Positions 1-8,064 of a DNA stretch of 15,040 nucleotides are shown piece by piece. This DNA comes from an uncultured Shinella sp. (GTDB lineage Bacteria; Pseudomonadota; Alphaproteobacteria; Rhizobiales; Rhizobiaceae). The position numbers and the translations under genes are program-made. How positions within the stretch are numbered: the stretch's first letter is position 1; every line of letters starts with the position of its first letter. Location: positions 1 through 15,040 of the forward strand of contig CAMLOC010000018.1 in the NCBI GenBank assembly GCA_946481465.1, given 5' to 3'. The notes under the pieces were generated by a model. That model had not been told where the DNA came from and ran no database searches. It saw nothing but the letters and a program-made list of their open reading frames with translations.

Positions 1-1
1 G

Positions 2-1861
2 AGCGTGACGCTCTCCATGGCGCGTCCCGGCGGCAAGCGCCGCTATGTCAACGGCATCGTCACCGCCTTTTCCGCCGGCGCCTTCACGCGCAGCGAGTAC
101 CGGCTCTACACGCTGGTCGTCTCGCCCAGCCTCTGGCTCCTCAAGCGCACCTCCGACCACAAGGTCTTCCAGGAGAAGACCGCCGTCGCCATCATCGAGC
201 AGTTGCTGGGCGACAGCGACGTGCCCTTCGAAAAGAAGCTGAGCGCCAGCTACGAGACCTGCGAATACCGGGTGCAGTTCGGCGAGACGGATTTCGACTT
301 CTTCCAGCGCCTCCTCGCCGAGGAGGGCATCTTCTATTTCTTCAAGCACAAGGACGGCGAGCACAAGCTGGTGCTGGCCGACAACGCCTCGGCCTATGCC
401 GATTGCCTGCAGGACACCGTCGAATACCGCCAGGGGCAGGAAGAGGCGGTCGACGGCATCCACACCTTCGACACGGCCGCGCACCTCACCGACGCCCAAT
501 GGCATATCGAGGACTACGACTTCGAGAAGCCGGCCAACAATATCGAGGGCGAGCGCAAGACGAACCAGCAGCCCGCCTCGGCCAAGAAGTGGGAGCACTA
601 CCGCTTTCCCGGCACCTCCGTGAAGGCCGACACGCTGAAGCGCTTCGCCACCGCCGCCATCGACGCGGCCGAGGCCGGCTTCGAGACGGCGGAGGGCGGA
701 AGCACCTGCGCCAGCTTCACGAGCGGCCACGCCTTCACGCTGAAGGGCCATCCCGTCGCCGCGGAGAACCGCCGCGTCGTGCTGACGACGGTGCATCACG
801 AGGCCCTCAACCGCGTGCATTTCGCCCAGCGGCCCGGGAGCGAGGCTAAGCCCTATTACCGCAACACCTTCACCACGATGCCGGCGACGCGCATCGCCCG
901 CGATCCGCTGCCCGCGCCCAAGCCCGTCGTGCAGGGCCCGCAGACCGCGCTGGTCGTCGGCCCGTCGGGCGACGAGATCCACACCGACAAATACGGCCGC
1001 ATCCGCGTGCAGTTCCACTGGGACCGCTACGGCAAGAAGAACGAGAAGAGCTCCTGCTTCGTGCGCGTGGCGCAGTCGCTCGCCGGCAGCAACTGGGGCT
1101 CCGTCTTCGTGCCGCGCGTCGGCATGGAGGTGGTGGTGCAGTTCCTCGACGGCGACCCGGACCGGCCGCTGGTGACGGGCGCCGTCTACAATGCCGACAA
1201 CATGCCGCCCTGGGCGCTGCCGGCCAACATGACCAAGAGCGGGCTCCTGACCCGCAGCAGCAAGTCCGGCCAGACGGCCAATGCGAACGAGCTTTCCTTC
1301 GAGGACAAGAAGGGCGAGGAGAAGATCACCTTCCACGCCGAGAAGGATTTCCTGCGCGAGGTCGAGAACGACGACACGCTGGATGTCGGCCACGACCAGA
1401 AGCGCACGATCAAGAACAACCGCACGACCGAGATCACCGAGGGCAACGAAAGCCTGACGATCAAGAAGGGCAACCGGACGGAAAAGATCGAGACGGGCAA
1501 CGAGACGCTCGATATCGACAAGGGCAACCGCACCGTAACGCTGTCGACCGGCAACGACGAGCTGACCCTCAAGAAGGGCGGGCGCACCGTGGCGCTCACC
1601 ATGGGCAACGACAGCCTCACCCTTTCCAAGGGCAACCAGACGACGAAGGCCAGCGCCGGCAAGATCACGCTGGAGGCGATGCAGGGCATCACGCTGAAAT
1701 GCGGCACCAGCACGGTGGAGATCACCCCGGCCGGCATCACCATCAAGGGCGTCACCCTCTCCATCGAGGGCACGGCCAAGACCGATGTCAAGGGCCCGAT
1801 CGTCAACGTCGCGGGCGATGGCATGGCCATCCTCAAGGGCGGCATCGTGAAGATAAACTAG
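2..1861 (+). CDS. vgrG: T6SS spike protein VgrG (TssI), 5'-truncated by the window
   Basis: VgrG forms the trimeric spike at the tip of the T6SS tail tube and carries effectors. The frame is open at the window edge. The first visible conserved motif, RRYVNGIVTAF, normally lies some 70-80 residues into the protein, so the GTG at 5 is unlikely to be the true start. Visible residues run through the gp27-like part (YRLYTLVVSPSLWLL, then KVFQEKTAVAIIEQLL). The gp5-like OB fold follows at about 315-420, with EIHTDKYGRIRVQFHWDR and FLDGDPDRPLVTGAVYNA. After NELSFEDKKGEEKITFHAEKDF comes a repetitive beta-helical needle ending in GGIVKIN at the stop. No extra C-terminal catalytic domain is present, so this is a structural VgrG and not an 'evolved' one. 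It precedes the accessory gene at 1926 by 64 bases, which suggests co-transcription. Confidence 0.96.
   Translation, partial: SVTLSMARPGGKRRYVNGIVTAFSAGAFTRSEYRLYTLVVSPSLWLLKRTSDHKVFQEKTAVAIIEQLLGDSDVPFEKKLSASYETCEYRVQFGETDFDFFQRLLAEEGIFYFFKHKDGEHKLVLADNASAYADCLQDTVEYRQGQEEAVDGIHTFDTAAHLTDAQWHIEDYDFEKPANNIEGERKTNQQPASAKKWEHYRFPGTSVKADTLKRFATAAIDAAEAGFETAEGGSTCASFTSGHAFTLKGHPVAAENRRVVLTTVHHEALNRVHFAQRPGSEAKPYYRNTFTTMPATRIARDPLPAPKPVVQGPQTALVVGPSGDEIHTDKYGRIRVQFHWDRYGKKNEKSSCFVRVAQSLAGSNWGSVFVPRVGMEVVVQFLDGDPDRPLVTGAVYNADNMPPWALPANMTKSGLLTRSSKSGQTANANELSFEDKKGEEKITFHAEKDFLREVENDDTLDVGHDQKRTIKNNRTTEITEGNESLTIKKGNRTEKIETGNETLDIDKGNRTVTLSTGNDELTLKKGGRTVALTMGNDSLTLSKGNQTTKASAGKITLEAMQGITLKCGTSTVEITPAGITIKGVTLSIEGTAKTDVKGPIVNVAGDGMAILKGGIVKIN
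1388..1657 (+). repeat. 54-base (18-residue) tandem repeats encoding the VgrG needle
   Basis: Five consecutive 18-codon units lie inside vgrG and start at 1388, 1442, 1496, 1550 and 1604. The four last units begin with Gly-Asn-Glu/Asp and carry a second Gly-Asn/Gly-Arg/Gln-Thr half, for example GNETLDIDKGNRTVTLST and GNDELTLKKGGRTVALTM. The first unit (GHDQ...) and the end of the last are diverged. Hydrophobic and polar residues alternate in each half, as expected for the intertwined beta-prism of the VgrG/gp5 needle. DNA identity between units is only moderate, so this is an old protein-level repeat. Confidence 0.85.
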
Positions 1862-1925
1862 GGCGGTTCCGGCAAGCGCGCAGGCGCGCCTTGCATCCGC
1901 AATCGGGAAGAATGAAGGGCAGACG

Positions 1926-2540
1926 GTGAAGATCCAGACGGAAGCCTTCCGCAAGGTGACGGCCCAGACGGCGCAGGAGATCTGCAGTCGCGCGGACCTG
2001 TCCGCCGAGGCTCGCCCCTTCCTCCTGCCCGACCTGTCGCCGCAGGGCTTCCTCTCGCTGCTCGTCGAGGCGGAGAATATCGGCGATGCCGTGCGCTTCC
2101 TCGCCTTCGCCCTACCCATCCGCGAGGCGATCTGGTGGGCCCATGTGGTGGCGCGGACCAATATCCCGGTGCCGACCGAGCTGGAGATGCTGTGCCTCGA
2201 CCGGACGGCGGCCTGGGTCTACGAGCCGGACGACGCGCGGCGGCGCTCTTGCATGGAATGCGCCGAATCGGCCAAGTTCACCGGAGCGGCGGCCTATGCG
2301 GCGCTGGCGGTGTTCTGGTCCGGCGGCAGCCTTGCGCCGGAGGGCATGCCCGATGCGGAGGCCGATCCGCGCCTGGGGCCGATCGGCGCGGGGGCGTCCA
2401 TCCTGCTGTCGATCACCAACGGCGATGCGGCGACGCTCGTCGACCGTTTCGAGACGGCGGTCGTCCGGGCGATGAGCATCGCCAACGGCGGCAACGGCTG
2501 GTTGCCGGGCGAACGGCCGGCGGGGGCGAACGGAGCGTGA
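1926..2540 (+). CDS. VgrG-linked accessory protein, possibly DUF6931-type, function unknown
   Basis: A 204-residue protein with no signal peptide and no clear membrane segment. The GTG start at 1926 is supported by an AAGGG ribosome-binding site about 7 bases upstream. Visible traits are an N-terminal amphipathic region, the motif FLAFALPIREAIWWAHVVAR (about residues 57-76), and an Ala-rich helical C-terminal half with SAKFTGAAAYAALAVFWSGGSL. The REAxWWA signature recalls DUF6931 proteins found beside vgrG in proteobacterial T6SS loci; this is from memory and unconfirmed. Its place between vgrG and tssA suggests a chaperone or adaptor that loads cargo on VgrG, but nothing in the sequence shows a catalytic function. 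The C-terminus is low-complexity (PGERPAGANGA). Confidence 0.8.
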   Translation: MKIQTEAFRKVTAQTAQEICSRADLSAEARPFLLPDLSPQGFLSLLVEAENIGDAVRFLAFALPIREAIWWAHVVARTNIPVPTELEMLCLDRTAAWVYEPDDARRRSCMECAESAKFTGAAAYAALAVFWSGGSLAPEGMPDAEADPRLGPIGAGASILLSITNGDAATLVDRFETAVVRAMSIANGGNGWLPGERPAGANGA

Positions 2541-2750
2541 GCCGAGCGTCGCGAAACCGTGTGGCGGTTTGCGGGACGGCGGGCTCGGGGCGAAGACCCG
2601 CAATCGGGAGATTCGCTTCAAGATCAATTAAGTATTTGGGGCTAAGCATGCAGTGCGGGCCTCGCGTAGAGCGGTATCCGATTGAAGTGCGGCGGAAGCG
2701 GCGGGCGCCGGGTGTTCCGCAATCAGCCCGCGAGGGAAGGACCTAGACCC
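2541..2750 (+). promoter_or_regulatory. Intergenic region before tssA with an AT-rich patch, possible promoter
   Basis: This 210-base gap is the largest inside the T6SS block. It holds a small hairpin at 2554-2570 (AAACCG, loop TGTGG, CGGTTT) without a T-run. An unusually AT-rich stretch for this DNA lies at about 2611-2650, around TCAATTAAGTATTT. This is the likeliest site for a promoter of the tssA-tssE run, but I find no -35/-10 pair with good spacing. The ribosome-binding site of tssA, AGGGAAGGA, lies at 2733-2741. Confidence 0.3.
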
Positions 2751-3887
2751 ATGGCTCTGCCGCAGGTTATCGATATCGATGCTCTGCTCCAGCCGATCTC
2801 GGAGGAGGCGCCTGCCGGCGTCGATCCGCGTTCCGACAGCTCGCCCACTTCGCTCTACTACCGCACCAAGGACGCCCGCAACGCCGCCCGCTCGGCCGAA
2901 CGGGCCACCGTCGAAATCGGCGGCGCACCGCCGGAGGAATGGGACACGGTCGCCGAGACGGCGGCGGATATCCTCGGCAGCCACGGCAAGGATCTCGAAA
3001 TCGCCGCCTGGCTGATCGAGGCGCTGTTGCGGCAGGACGGGTTCCTCGGCCTGCGCGACGGCCTGAAGGTGATGACGGGGCTCGTCACCCAATTCTGGGA
3101 GACCTGCTTTCCCGAGCTCGACGAGGACGGCGTGGAGGGCAAGGTGTCCGCCGTCGCCGGTCTCAACGGGTCGGGCGCGGTCGGCACGCTCATCCAGCCG
3201 ATCCGCCTCGTGCAGATCACGCGCGGCTCGCAGGCCAGCTTCTCGCTGTGGAACTACGAGCAGGCGACCGACCTTGCCAAGGTCACCGACCCCGGCCGCC
3301 GCCAGGAGCGGATCGACAACGGCGCGGTGACCATGGAACAGTTCATGGAGAGCGTGGCCGATACGCCGCCCTCCTTCTTCGCCGACACCCAGGCCGCCAT
3401 CCAGGAAACGCTTGCCGCCCTTGCGGAAATGTCGGCGGCCTTCGATGCGGTGGCCGGCATCGACGCTCCGCCCGTCTCGGCGCTGCGCGAGCTCCTGGAG
3501 GAGATTTCCCGCTCGATCGCCCATTTCGCCGCTGACAAGCTGGCGGTGGCGAACTATTCTTCCGGCAGCGAGGACATCGCCGCCGACGACCCGGCAGACG
3601 TGGGCGAAGCCGGTGCACGCGCGACGGGGGAAGCCACCGTCGTCGTGCGGAAGATCGAAGGCTACCAGTCGCGCGAGGAGGCGCTGGCGGAATTGTCCCG
3701 CATCGCCTCCTATTTCCGCAAGACCGAGCCGCATTCGCCCATGTCGTACACGCTCGACGACGCCGTCCGGCGCGCGCGCATGAGCCTGCCGGAACTGCTG
3801 CTGGAGCTGGTCGAGGACCCGTCCCACCTGCAGCGCATCCTGCTTGCGGCGGGCATCAAGCCGCCGGAGCAGTCACAAGGTTACTGA
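2751..3887 (+). CDS. tssA: T6SS assembly/cap protein TssA (short TssA1-like class)
   Basis: TssA binds the baseplate and the distal end of the growing tail, and coordinates tube and sheath polymerisation in the cytoplasm. The protein is 378 residues long. The N-terminal ImpA_N domain covers roughly residues 5-145 (IDIDALLQPISEEAPAGVDPR, then WLIEALLRQDGFLGLRDGL and FWETCFPELDEDGVEGK). A helical, Ala-rich middle follows. The C-terminal block at about 300-375 has REEALAELSRIASYFRKTEP and HSPMSYTLDDAVRRA, and ends in LPELLLELVEDPSHLQRILLAAGI; this is the ring-forming tail of the short TssA1 type. The ATG at 2751 is chosen because it has an AGGGAAGGA site 9 bases upstream and begins at family homology. 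A longer frame from 2682 adds an unconvincing Arg/Gly-rich leader. The gene is 42 bases before tssB. Confidence 0.93.
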   Translation: MALPQVIDIDALLQPISEEAPAGVDPRSDSSPTSLYYRTKDARNAARSAERATVEIGGAPPEEWDTVAETAADILGSHGKDLEIAAWLIEALLRQDGFLGLRDGLKVMTGLVTQFWETCFPELDEDGVEGKVSAVAGLNGSGAVGTLIQPIRLVQITRGSQASFSLWNYEQATDLAKVTDPGRRQERIDNGAVTMEQFMESVADTPPSFFADTQAAIQETLAALAEMSAAFDAVAGIDAPPVSALRELLEEISRSIAHFAADKLAVANYSSGSEDIAADDPADVGEAGARATGEATVVVRKIEGYQSREEALAELSRIASYFRKTEPHSPMSYTLDDAVRRARMSLPELLLELVEDPSHLQRILLAAGIKPPEQSQGY

Positions 3888-3929
3888 TAACGAGTTGCAG
3901 TAGATCCACCGCTTGAAGAGGGGGCCGTC

Positions 3930-4433
3930 ATGGCAGAAAGCGTTCAACAGAAACTGAAGAGAGTGCGCGCACCGCGCGTTCACATCACCTACGACGTGGA
4001 GACGGAAGGCGCGCAGGTTCGCAAGGAACTGCCGTTCGTGGTCGGCGTCATGGGCGACTTCTCGGGCAAGCCCTACGAGCCGCTGAAGCCGCTGCGCGAC
4101 CGCAAGTTCACCCAGATCGACCGCGACAATTTCGACGACGTGATGCAGCGCATGACGCCCGGCGCGGAATTCAAGGTGGAGAACACGCTGGCCGGCGACG
4201 AGTCGCTGCTGCCGGTCTCGCTGAAGTTCAAGTCGATGGACGACTTCGAGCCCGGCGCCATCGTCGAGCAGGTCGAGCCGCTGCGCAAGCTGCTGGCCGT
4301 GCGCAACAAGCTGCGCGACCTGATGTCGAAGGTCGACCGCTCGGAAGAGCTGGAAAGCCTTCTGGAAGAAGTCCTGCAGAACACCGACAAGCTGACCGCC
4401 CTCGCCGGCGAGCTCGGCGCAGAGAAGGAGTAA
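3930..4433 (+). CDS. tssB: T6SS sheath small subunit TssB
   Basis: TssB (VipA/ImpB) pairs with TssC to build the cytoplasmic contractile sheath that propels the Hcp tube. The protein is 167 residues long, normal for the family. It begins with the signature [20 protein letters not shown], followed by [14 protein letters not shown] and [19 protein letters not shown]. The C-terminal helix ([20 protein letters not shown] onward, then [15 protein letters not shown]) is the region known to pack against TssC. A GAGGGGG ribosome-binding site precedes the ATG. The gene ends only 4 bases before tssC, indicating translation of the two sheath subunits from one message. Confidence 0.97.
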   Translation: MAESVQQKLKRVRAPRVHITYDVETEGAQVRKELPFVVGVMGDFSGKPYEPLKPLRDRKFTQIDRDNFDDVMQRMTPGAEFKVENTLAGDESLLPVSLKFKSMDDFEPGAIVEQVEPLRKLLAVRNKLRDLMSKVDRSEELESLLEEVLQNTDKLTALAGELGAEKE

Positions 4434-4437
4434 GGGC

Positions 4438-5931
4438 ATGAGCGCCGAGACCCAAGCAGCCGGCAGCGCCGCTGCCGCCGAAGAAACCGGCTCCGTGAGC
4501 CTTCTCGACCAGGCCATCCAGGTCACCAAGACGGCCGAGCCGGACGAGATCCAGGACCTCCTGCGCACGCTGACCTCGGAAGCCCTCTCGGGCACCGTCA
4601 CCTTCAGCAAGAACCTGACGCAGACCTTCAACAAGGCGATCGCCGCGATCGACGAGAAGCTTTCCAAGCAGCTCACCGCGATCATGCACAACGAGGACTT
4701 CCAGAAGCTGGAAGGCTCCTGGCGCGGCCTCAACTACCTCGTCAAGAATTCGGAGACCAGCTCCACGCTGAAGATCCGCGTTCTCAACATGTCGAAGAAG
4801 GAACTGCACAAGGACCTGACGAAGGCCGTCGAGTTCGACCAGAGCCAGGTCTTCAAGAAGCTCTACGAGAACGAGTTCGGCACGCCCGGCGGCGAGCCCT
4901 ACGGCGCGCTGATCGGCGACTTCGAATTCGGCGCCGGCACGGAAGACCTCGAAGTGCTGCAGGGCATGTCGAACGTCGCGGCCGCCTCCTTCGCGCCCTT
5001 CATCTCGGCCGCCGGCCCGAAGATGTTCGGCCTTGAAAGCTACACCGAGCTTTCCAAGCCGCGCGACCTGGAGAAGATCTTCGACAGCTCGGAATACATC
5101 AAGTGGCGCGGGTTCCGCGACAGCGAGGACAGCCGCTTCGTCACGCTGACCATGCCGCGCGTCCTCGCCCGCGTTCCCTACGGCTCGCAGGGCAAGCAGA
5201 TCGAGGAGTTCAAGTTCGAGGAAGCCCCGATCGACGGCAACGGCGTCGTCTCCAAGATGGATTCGGAAGACTTCACCTGGATGAACGCCTCCTATGCGCT
5301 CGGCGAACGCCTGACCTCGGCCTTCTCCAAGCATGGCTGGTGCGTCGCCATCCGCGGCGCGGAAGGCGGCGGCAAGGTGGAAAACCTGCCGACCTTCACC
5401 TTCACCAGCGATGACGGCGACGCCGACCAGCAGTGCCCGACGGAAATCGGCATCACCGACCGCCGCGAGGCCGAACTGTCCAAGCTCGGCTTCCTGCCGC
5501 TCTGCCACTACAAGAGCACCGACTATGCCGTGTTCTTCGGCGCGCAGACCACCCAGCGCCCGAAGAAGTACGACAAGCCGGACGCGACGGCCAACGCCGC
5601 GATCTCGGCGCGCCTGCCCTACATCATGGCGACGTCGCGCTTCTCGCACTATCTCAAGGTCATGGGCCGCGACAAGATCGGCTCCTTCCTCGAGGTCAGC
5701 GATTGCGAGAACTGGCTCAACACCTGGATCCGCGGCTTCGTCAACGGCAATCCGGATGCGAGCGCCGAGATGAAGGCGCAGTATCCGCTGGCCGAAGCCC
5801 AGGTCACGGTGAAGGAGATCCCCGGTTCGCCGGGCGCCTACAACGCCGTCGCCTACCTGCGTCCGTGGCTGCAGATGGAAGAGCTGACCGCCTCCATGCG
5901 CCTCGTCGCGCGCATTCCGCAGATGGGCTGA
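4438..5931 (+). CDS. tssC: T6SS sheath large subunit TssC
   Basis: TssC (VipB/ImpC) is the large sheath subunit, recycled by ClpV after contraction. At 497 residues it is full length. Family landmarks in order: an Ala/Glu-rich N-terminus; helices around [32 protein letters not shown] (about residue 96); [54 protein letters not shown]; and [25 protein letters not shown]. It ends with [23 protein letters not shown] and a terminal strand, [20 protein letters not shown]. The ribosome-binding site GAAGGAG overlaps the end of tssB. It is the closer of the two TssC-like proteins here to the canonical sheath subunit, and corresponds by position to ImpC (TssC41 in Agrobacterium nomenclature). Confidence 0.97.
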   Translation: MSAETQAAGSAAAAEETGSVSLLDQAIQVTKTAEPDEIQDLLRTLTSEALSGTVTFSKNLTQTFNKAIAAIDEKLSKQLTAIMHNEDFQKLEGSWRGLNYLVKNSETSSTLKIRVLNMSKKELHKDLTKAVEFDQSQVFKKLYENEFGTPGGEPYGALIGDFEFGAGTEDLEVLQGMSNVAAASFAPFISAAGPKMFGLESYTELSKPRDLEKIFDSSEYIKWRGFRDSEDSRFVTLTMPRVLARVPYGSQGKQIEEFKFEEAPIDGNGVVSKMDSEDFTWMNASYALGERLTSAFSKHGWCVAIRGAEGGGKVENLPTFTFTSDDGDADQQCPTEIGITDRREAELSKLGFLPLCHYKSTDYAVFFGAQTTQRPKKYDKPDATANAAISARLPYIMATSRFSHYLKVMGRDKIGSFLEVSDCENWLNTWIRGFVNGNPDASAEMKAQYPLAEAQVTVKEIPGSPGAYNAVAYLRPWLQMEELTASMRLVARIPQMG

Positions 5932-5938
5932 GGCCCCG

Positions 5939-7465
5939 ATGCATGAAGACGACGCCATCGCTGCGGGACACGCCTCCGGCGGCGATGGTGCGACGGGCGA
6001 AGCCGGCCTGCGGCTTCGCATCGTCGACGCCGTCCTTGGCCGCGGCGGGGATGCCCCCGCCGCGGCGCTCAACCGGTTCCTCGCCTGCGAGGACCCCGAG
6101 GAATGCCTCCGCCTCTGGTTCGGCCCGCGCAAGGGCGGGGACCAGCCGCGCGCGGTGCTGACGCGCGACATCGCCGCGATCGACCCGCTGATCGGCGATC
6201 AGGTCGACGCCATCATCCACACCCCCGATTTCAAGGCGCTGGAAGCCTCCTGGCGCGGCGTCGACCTCCTGCTTTCGGAAAGCGGCAGCGACGACAAGGT
6301 CCGCATCAAGCTGTTCAACGCCACCTGGGCGGAGCTGTCGCGCGATTTCGACCGCGCCATCGAGTTCGACCAGAGCACGCTGTTCTCCAAGGTCTACAGC
6401 GAGGAATACGGCATGCCGGGCGGCGTGCCCTACGGGCTGCTCCTGTGCGACCATGCGGTGCGCCACCGCGCGCCCGGCGCGCAGGACGACGTCGGCACGC
6501 TCACCGGCCTCGCCCAGGTCGCCGCCGCGGCCTTCTCCCCCTGCATCCTCGGCGCGGCGCCGGAACTCTTCGGCGTCACCACCTTTTCCGACCTTTCCTA
6601 TGCGCAGCGCCTCGACGCCGGCTTCCAGCTCGGCGAATACCACCGCTGGCGCCGGCTGCGCGACCTGGAGGACAGCCGCTTCCTCGGCATCGCCATGCCG
6701 CGCGTCCTCTTGCGCGACCGCTACCGCGACAGCGCCTCGCGGCAGGACGGCTTCCGCTATGCCGAGGGCGGCGCGGGAGTGGATTCCTGGCTCTGGGGCA
6801 ATGCCGCCTTCGCCTTCGGCGTCGTCGCCATCCGCGCCTTCCGCGACTGGGGCTGGTTTGCCGACATGTGCGGCACGCGCGGGCCGGAGGGCGATCTCGG
6901 CGGCGTGGTCGACCACCTGCCGACCGCCAACTTCTCCACCGGCGAGGCCGTCGCCTACCGGCGGCCGCTCGAGGTGGAGCTGACCGACAAGAAGCAGAAG
7001 ATCCTCGAAGGGCTCGGCTTCATCGCGCTCACCCCGCGCAATTTCGAGCGCTCCGTCGTCTTCCTCGGCGCGCAGTCGCTCTATGCCGCCCCGAACGACG
7101 GCGAGTTGCCCGAGCAGGTCAACGGCCGGCTGTCCTCCATGCTGCACTATGTCATGTGCATGAGCCGCTTTGCCCATTACGTGAAGATCATGGCCCGCGA
7201 CCGGGTCGGCGCCTATACGACGCCGCAGGACCTCGAGCGCTACCTGGAGGACTGGCTGCGCAGCTACACGATCGGCAACGCCGATGCCGGGCCCGAACTG
7301 AAGGCGCGCTATCCGCTGGCCGGGGCGGGGCTGGAGATGAGCGAGGTGAGCGGGCGCCCGGGCGTCATGAACTGCGTGCTGCACCTCCAGCCGCATTTCC
7401 AGTTCGACCAGGTCGTCTCCGGCTTCCGGATGCGCACCGAGGTGCAGGCGATGCGGTCGCGGTAA
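5939..7465 (+). CDS. Second TssC-family sheath protein (ImpD/TssC40-like paralogue)
   Basis: A 508-residue paralogue of the preceding TssC. Matching blocks are LEASWRGVDLLLSES, AIEFDQSTLFSKVYSEEYGM followed by PGGVPYG, WRRLRDLEDSRFLGIAMPRVLLRDRY, and MLHYVMCMSRFAHYVKIMAR then DRVGAY. The C-terminal region is also shared (GNADAGPELKARYPLAGAGL). Its first 80 residues are unrelated to the first TssC and rich in Asp/Gly/Ala. The C-terminus (HLQPHFQFDQVVSGFRMRTE) is also diverged. Only 7 bases separate it from tssC; ribosome binding is weak (GAGG overlapping the tssC stop), so translational coupling is likely. By family knowledge, rhizobial imp loci carry both impC and impD. It may be a minor sheath subunit or sheath-baseplate connector; that role is inference. 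Confidence 0.9.
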   Translation: MHEDDAIAAGHASGGDGATGEAGLRLRIVDAVLGRGGDAPAAALNRFLACEDPEECLRLWFGPRKGGDQPRAVLTRDIAAIDPLIGDQVDAIIHTPDFKALEASWRGVDLLLSESGSDDKVRIKLFNATWAELSRDFDRAIEFDQSTLFSKVYSEEYGMPGGVPYGLLLCDHAVRHRAPGAQDDVGTLTGLAQVAAAAFSPCILGAAPELFGVTTFSDLSYAQRLDAGFQLGEYHRWRRLRDLEDSRFLGIAMPRVLLRDRYRDSASRQDGFRYAEGGAGVDSWLWGNAAFAFGVVAIRAFRDWGWFADMCGTRGPEGDLGGVVDHLPTANFSTGEAVAYRRPLEVELTDKKQKILEGLGFIALTPRNFERSVVFLGAQSLYAAPNDGELPEQVNGRLSSMLHYVMCMSRFAHYVKIMARDRVGAYTTPQDLERYLEDWLRSYTIGNADAGPELKARYPLAGAGLEMSEVSGRPGVMNCVLHLQPHFQFDQVVSGFRMRTEVQAMRSR

Positions 7466-7480
7466 GGCAAAGGAGACAGC

Positions 7481-7960
7481 ATGGCCCGGCTTCCCAACAA
7501 GGCCCCTCCCCGGCTGGCGCTCTTCGACCGGCTGTTGCAGGGCGACAGCATCGAGACCGACCGCAGCGCCGACCGCGCCATGCAGGAGTTGCACGAATCG
7601 GTGCGGCGCGACCTGGAAATCCTGTTCAACACCCGGCCGGGCCGCCTGCCGCAGGATACGCGGCTGGCCGAGCTGCGCCAGTCGATCCTCACCTACGGCC
7701 TGCCGGAAGTGCAGAGCCAGCAGCTTGCCTCGCCCGCCCAGCAGGAGGAATTCCGCAAGGGCCTGGAGGAGGTCATCCGCCGCTTCGAGCCGCGCTTCCG
7801 CGAGCTTTCCGTGGCGCTCGTCGTGCCGGAGAACCAGGTCGAGCGGGTGCTGCGCTTCCAGATCAACGCGCTGCTGGAAACCGATTCCTCCAGCGAGGCG
7901 GTGATCTTCAACACGGCGATCGATCCCGTGACCGGCATGCTCTCGATCAACGGTCGGTGA
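7481..7960 (+). CDS. tssE: T6SS baseplate wedge protein TssE (gp25-like)
   Basis: TssE is the baseplate component related to phage T4 gp25. It seeds sheath assembly on the wedge complex with TssF, TssG and TssK. The protein is 159 residues long, usual for the family. It shows LFDRLLQGDS near the N-terminus, then SVRRDLEILFNTRPGRLPQD, LTYGLPEVQS and LEEVIRRFEPRFRELSVALV, which match the GPW/gp25 fold. A near-ideal AAAGGAGA ribosome-binding site lies at 7468-7475, 5 bases before the ATG. Genes for TssF and TssG usually follow; here the next gene is a regulator-phosphatase, so this is the end of the structural run visible in the window. Confidence 0.95.
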   Translation: MARLPNKAPPRLALFDRLLQGDSIETDRSADRAMQELHESVRRDLEILFNTRPGRLPQDTRLAELRQSILTYGLPEVQSQQLASPAQQEEFRKGLEEVIRRFEPRFRELSVALVVPENQVERVLRFQINALLETDSSSEAVIFNTAIDPVTGMLSINGR

Positions 7961-7988
7961 GCCCGCCCCGGCAATTGCGCTCCCCGCC

Positions 7989-8016
7989 TTGAAACGCTGC
8001 GCGAATGGCGTAACGT
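7989..8016 (+). promoter_or_regulatory. Candidate sigma70-type promoter for the regulator-phosphatase gene
   Basis: TTGAAA at 7989-7994 and TAACGT at 8011-8016 are separated by 16 bases. The first is a good -35 match; the second matches only three of six consensus -10 positions. It lies in the 104-base gap after tssE and would allow transcription of the downstream gene apart from the T6SS operon. Identified by eye only. Confidence 0.3.
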
Positions 8017-8032
8017 GCGGCGCAGGCGCCGC
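8017..8032 (+). other. GC hairpin in the gap between tssE and the regulator gene
   Basis: GCGGCG, loop CAGG, CGCCGC: a perfect 6-base-pair stem followed by CCTTCATT. The downstream tract is too poor in T for a confident intrinsic terminator. It could partly end the tssE transcript or sit in the leader of the gene at 8065. Confidence 0.35.
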
Positions 8033-8064
8033 CCTTCATTCGCATCGCAGTCACGAGGCCCTCT

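Noticed and set aside
1658..1861. Effector domain at the VgrG C-terminus
   Set aside because: Residues after the repeats continue the beta-helix pattern to the stop; no separate domain is present.
2562..2573. Possible sigma54 promoter (TGGC...TTGC) in the gap before tssA
   Set aside because: The two boxes are far too close together for the required GG-GC spacing.
2682..2750. Upstream extension of tssA from a TTG start
   Set aside because: The added leader is Gly/Arg-rich, outside family homology, and the ATG at 2751 has the better ribosome-binding site.
2628..3827. Antisense open frame of 399 codons opposite tssA
   Set aside because: Sense strand encodes a full TssA; the antisense frame is compositional.
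4228..6171. Very long antisense open frame (647 codons) opposite tssB and tssC
   Set aside because: It is a shadow caused by GC-rich codon bias; the protein is low-complexity Arg/Ala/Gly/Leu, has no family motif and lies opposite two certain genes.
5804..7992. Long open frames on both strands over the second tssC-like gene and tssE (596 and 629 codons)
   Set aside because: Composition is Arg/Pro/Ala-rich and the frames cross real gene boundaries; the sheath and baseplate proteins account for this stretch.
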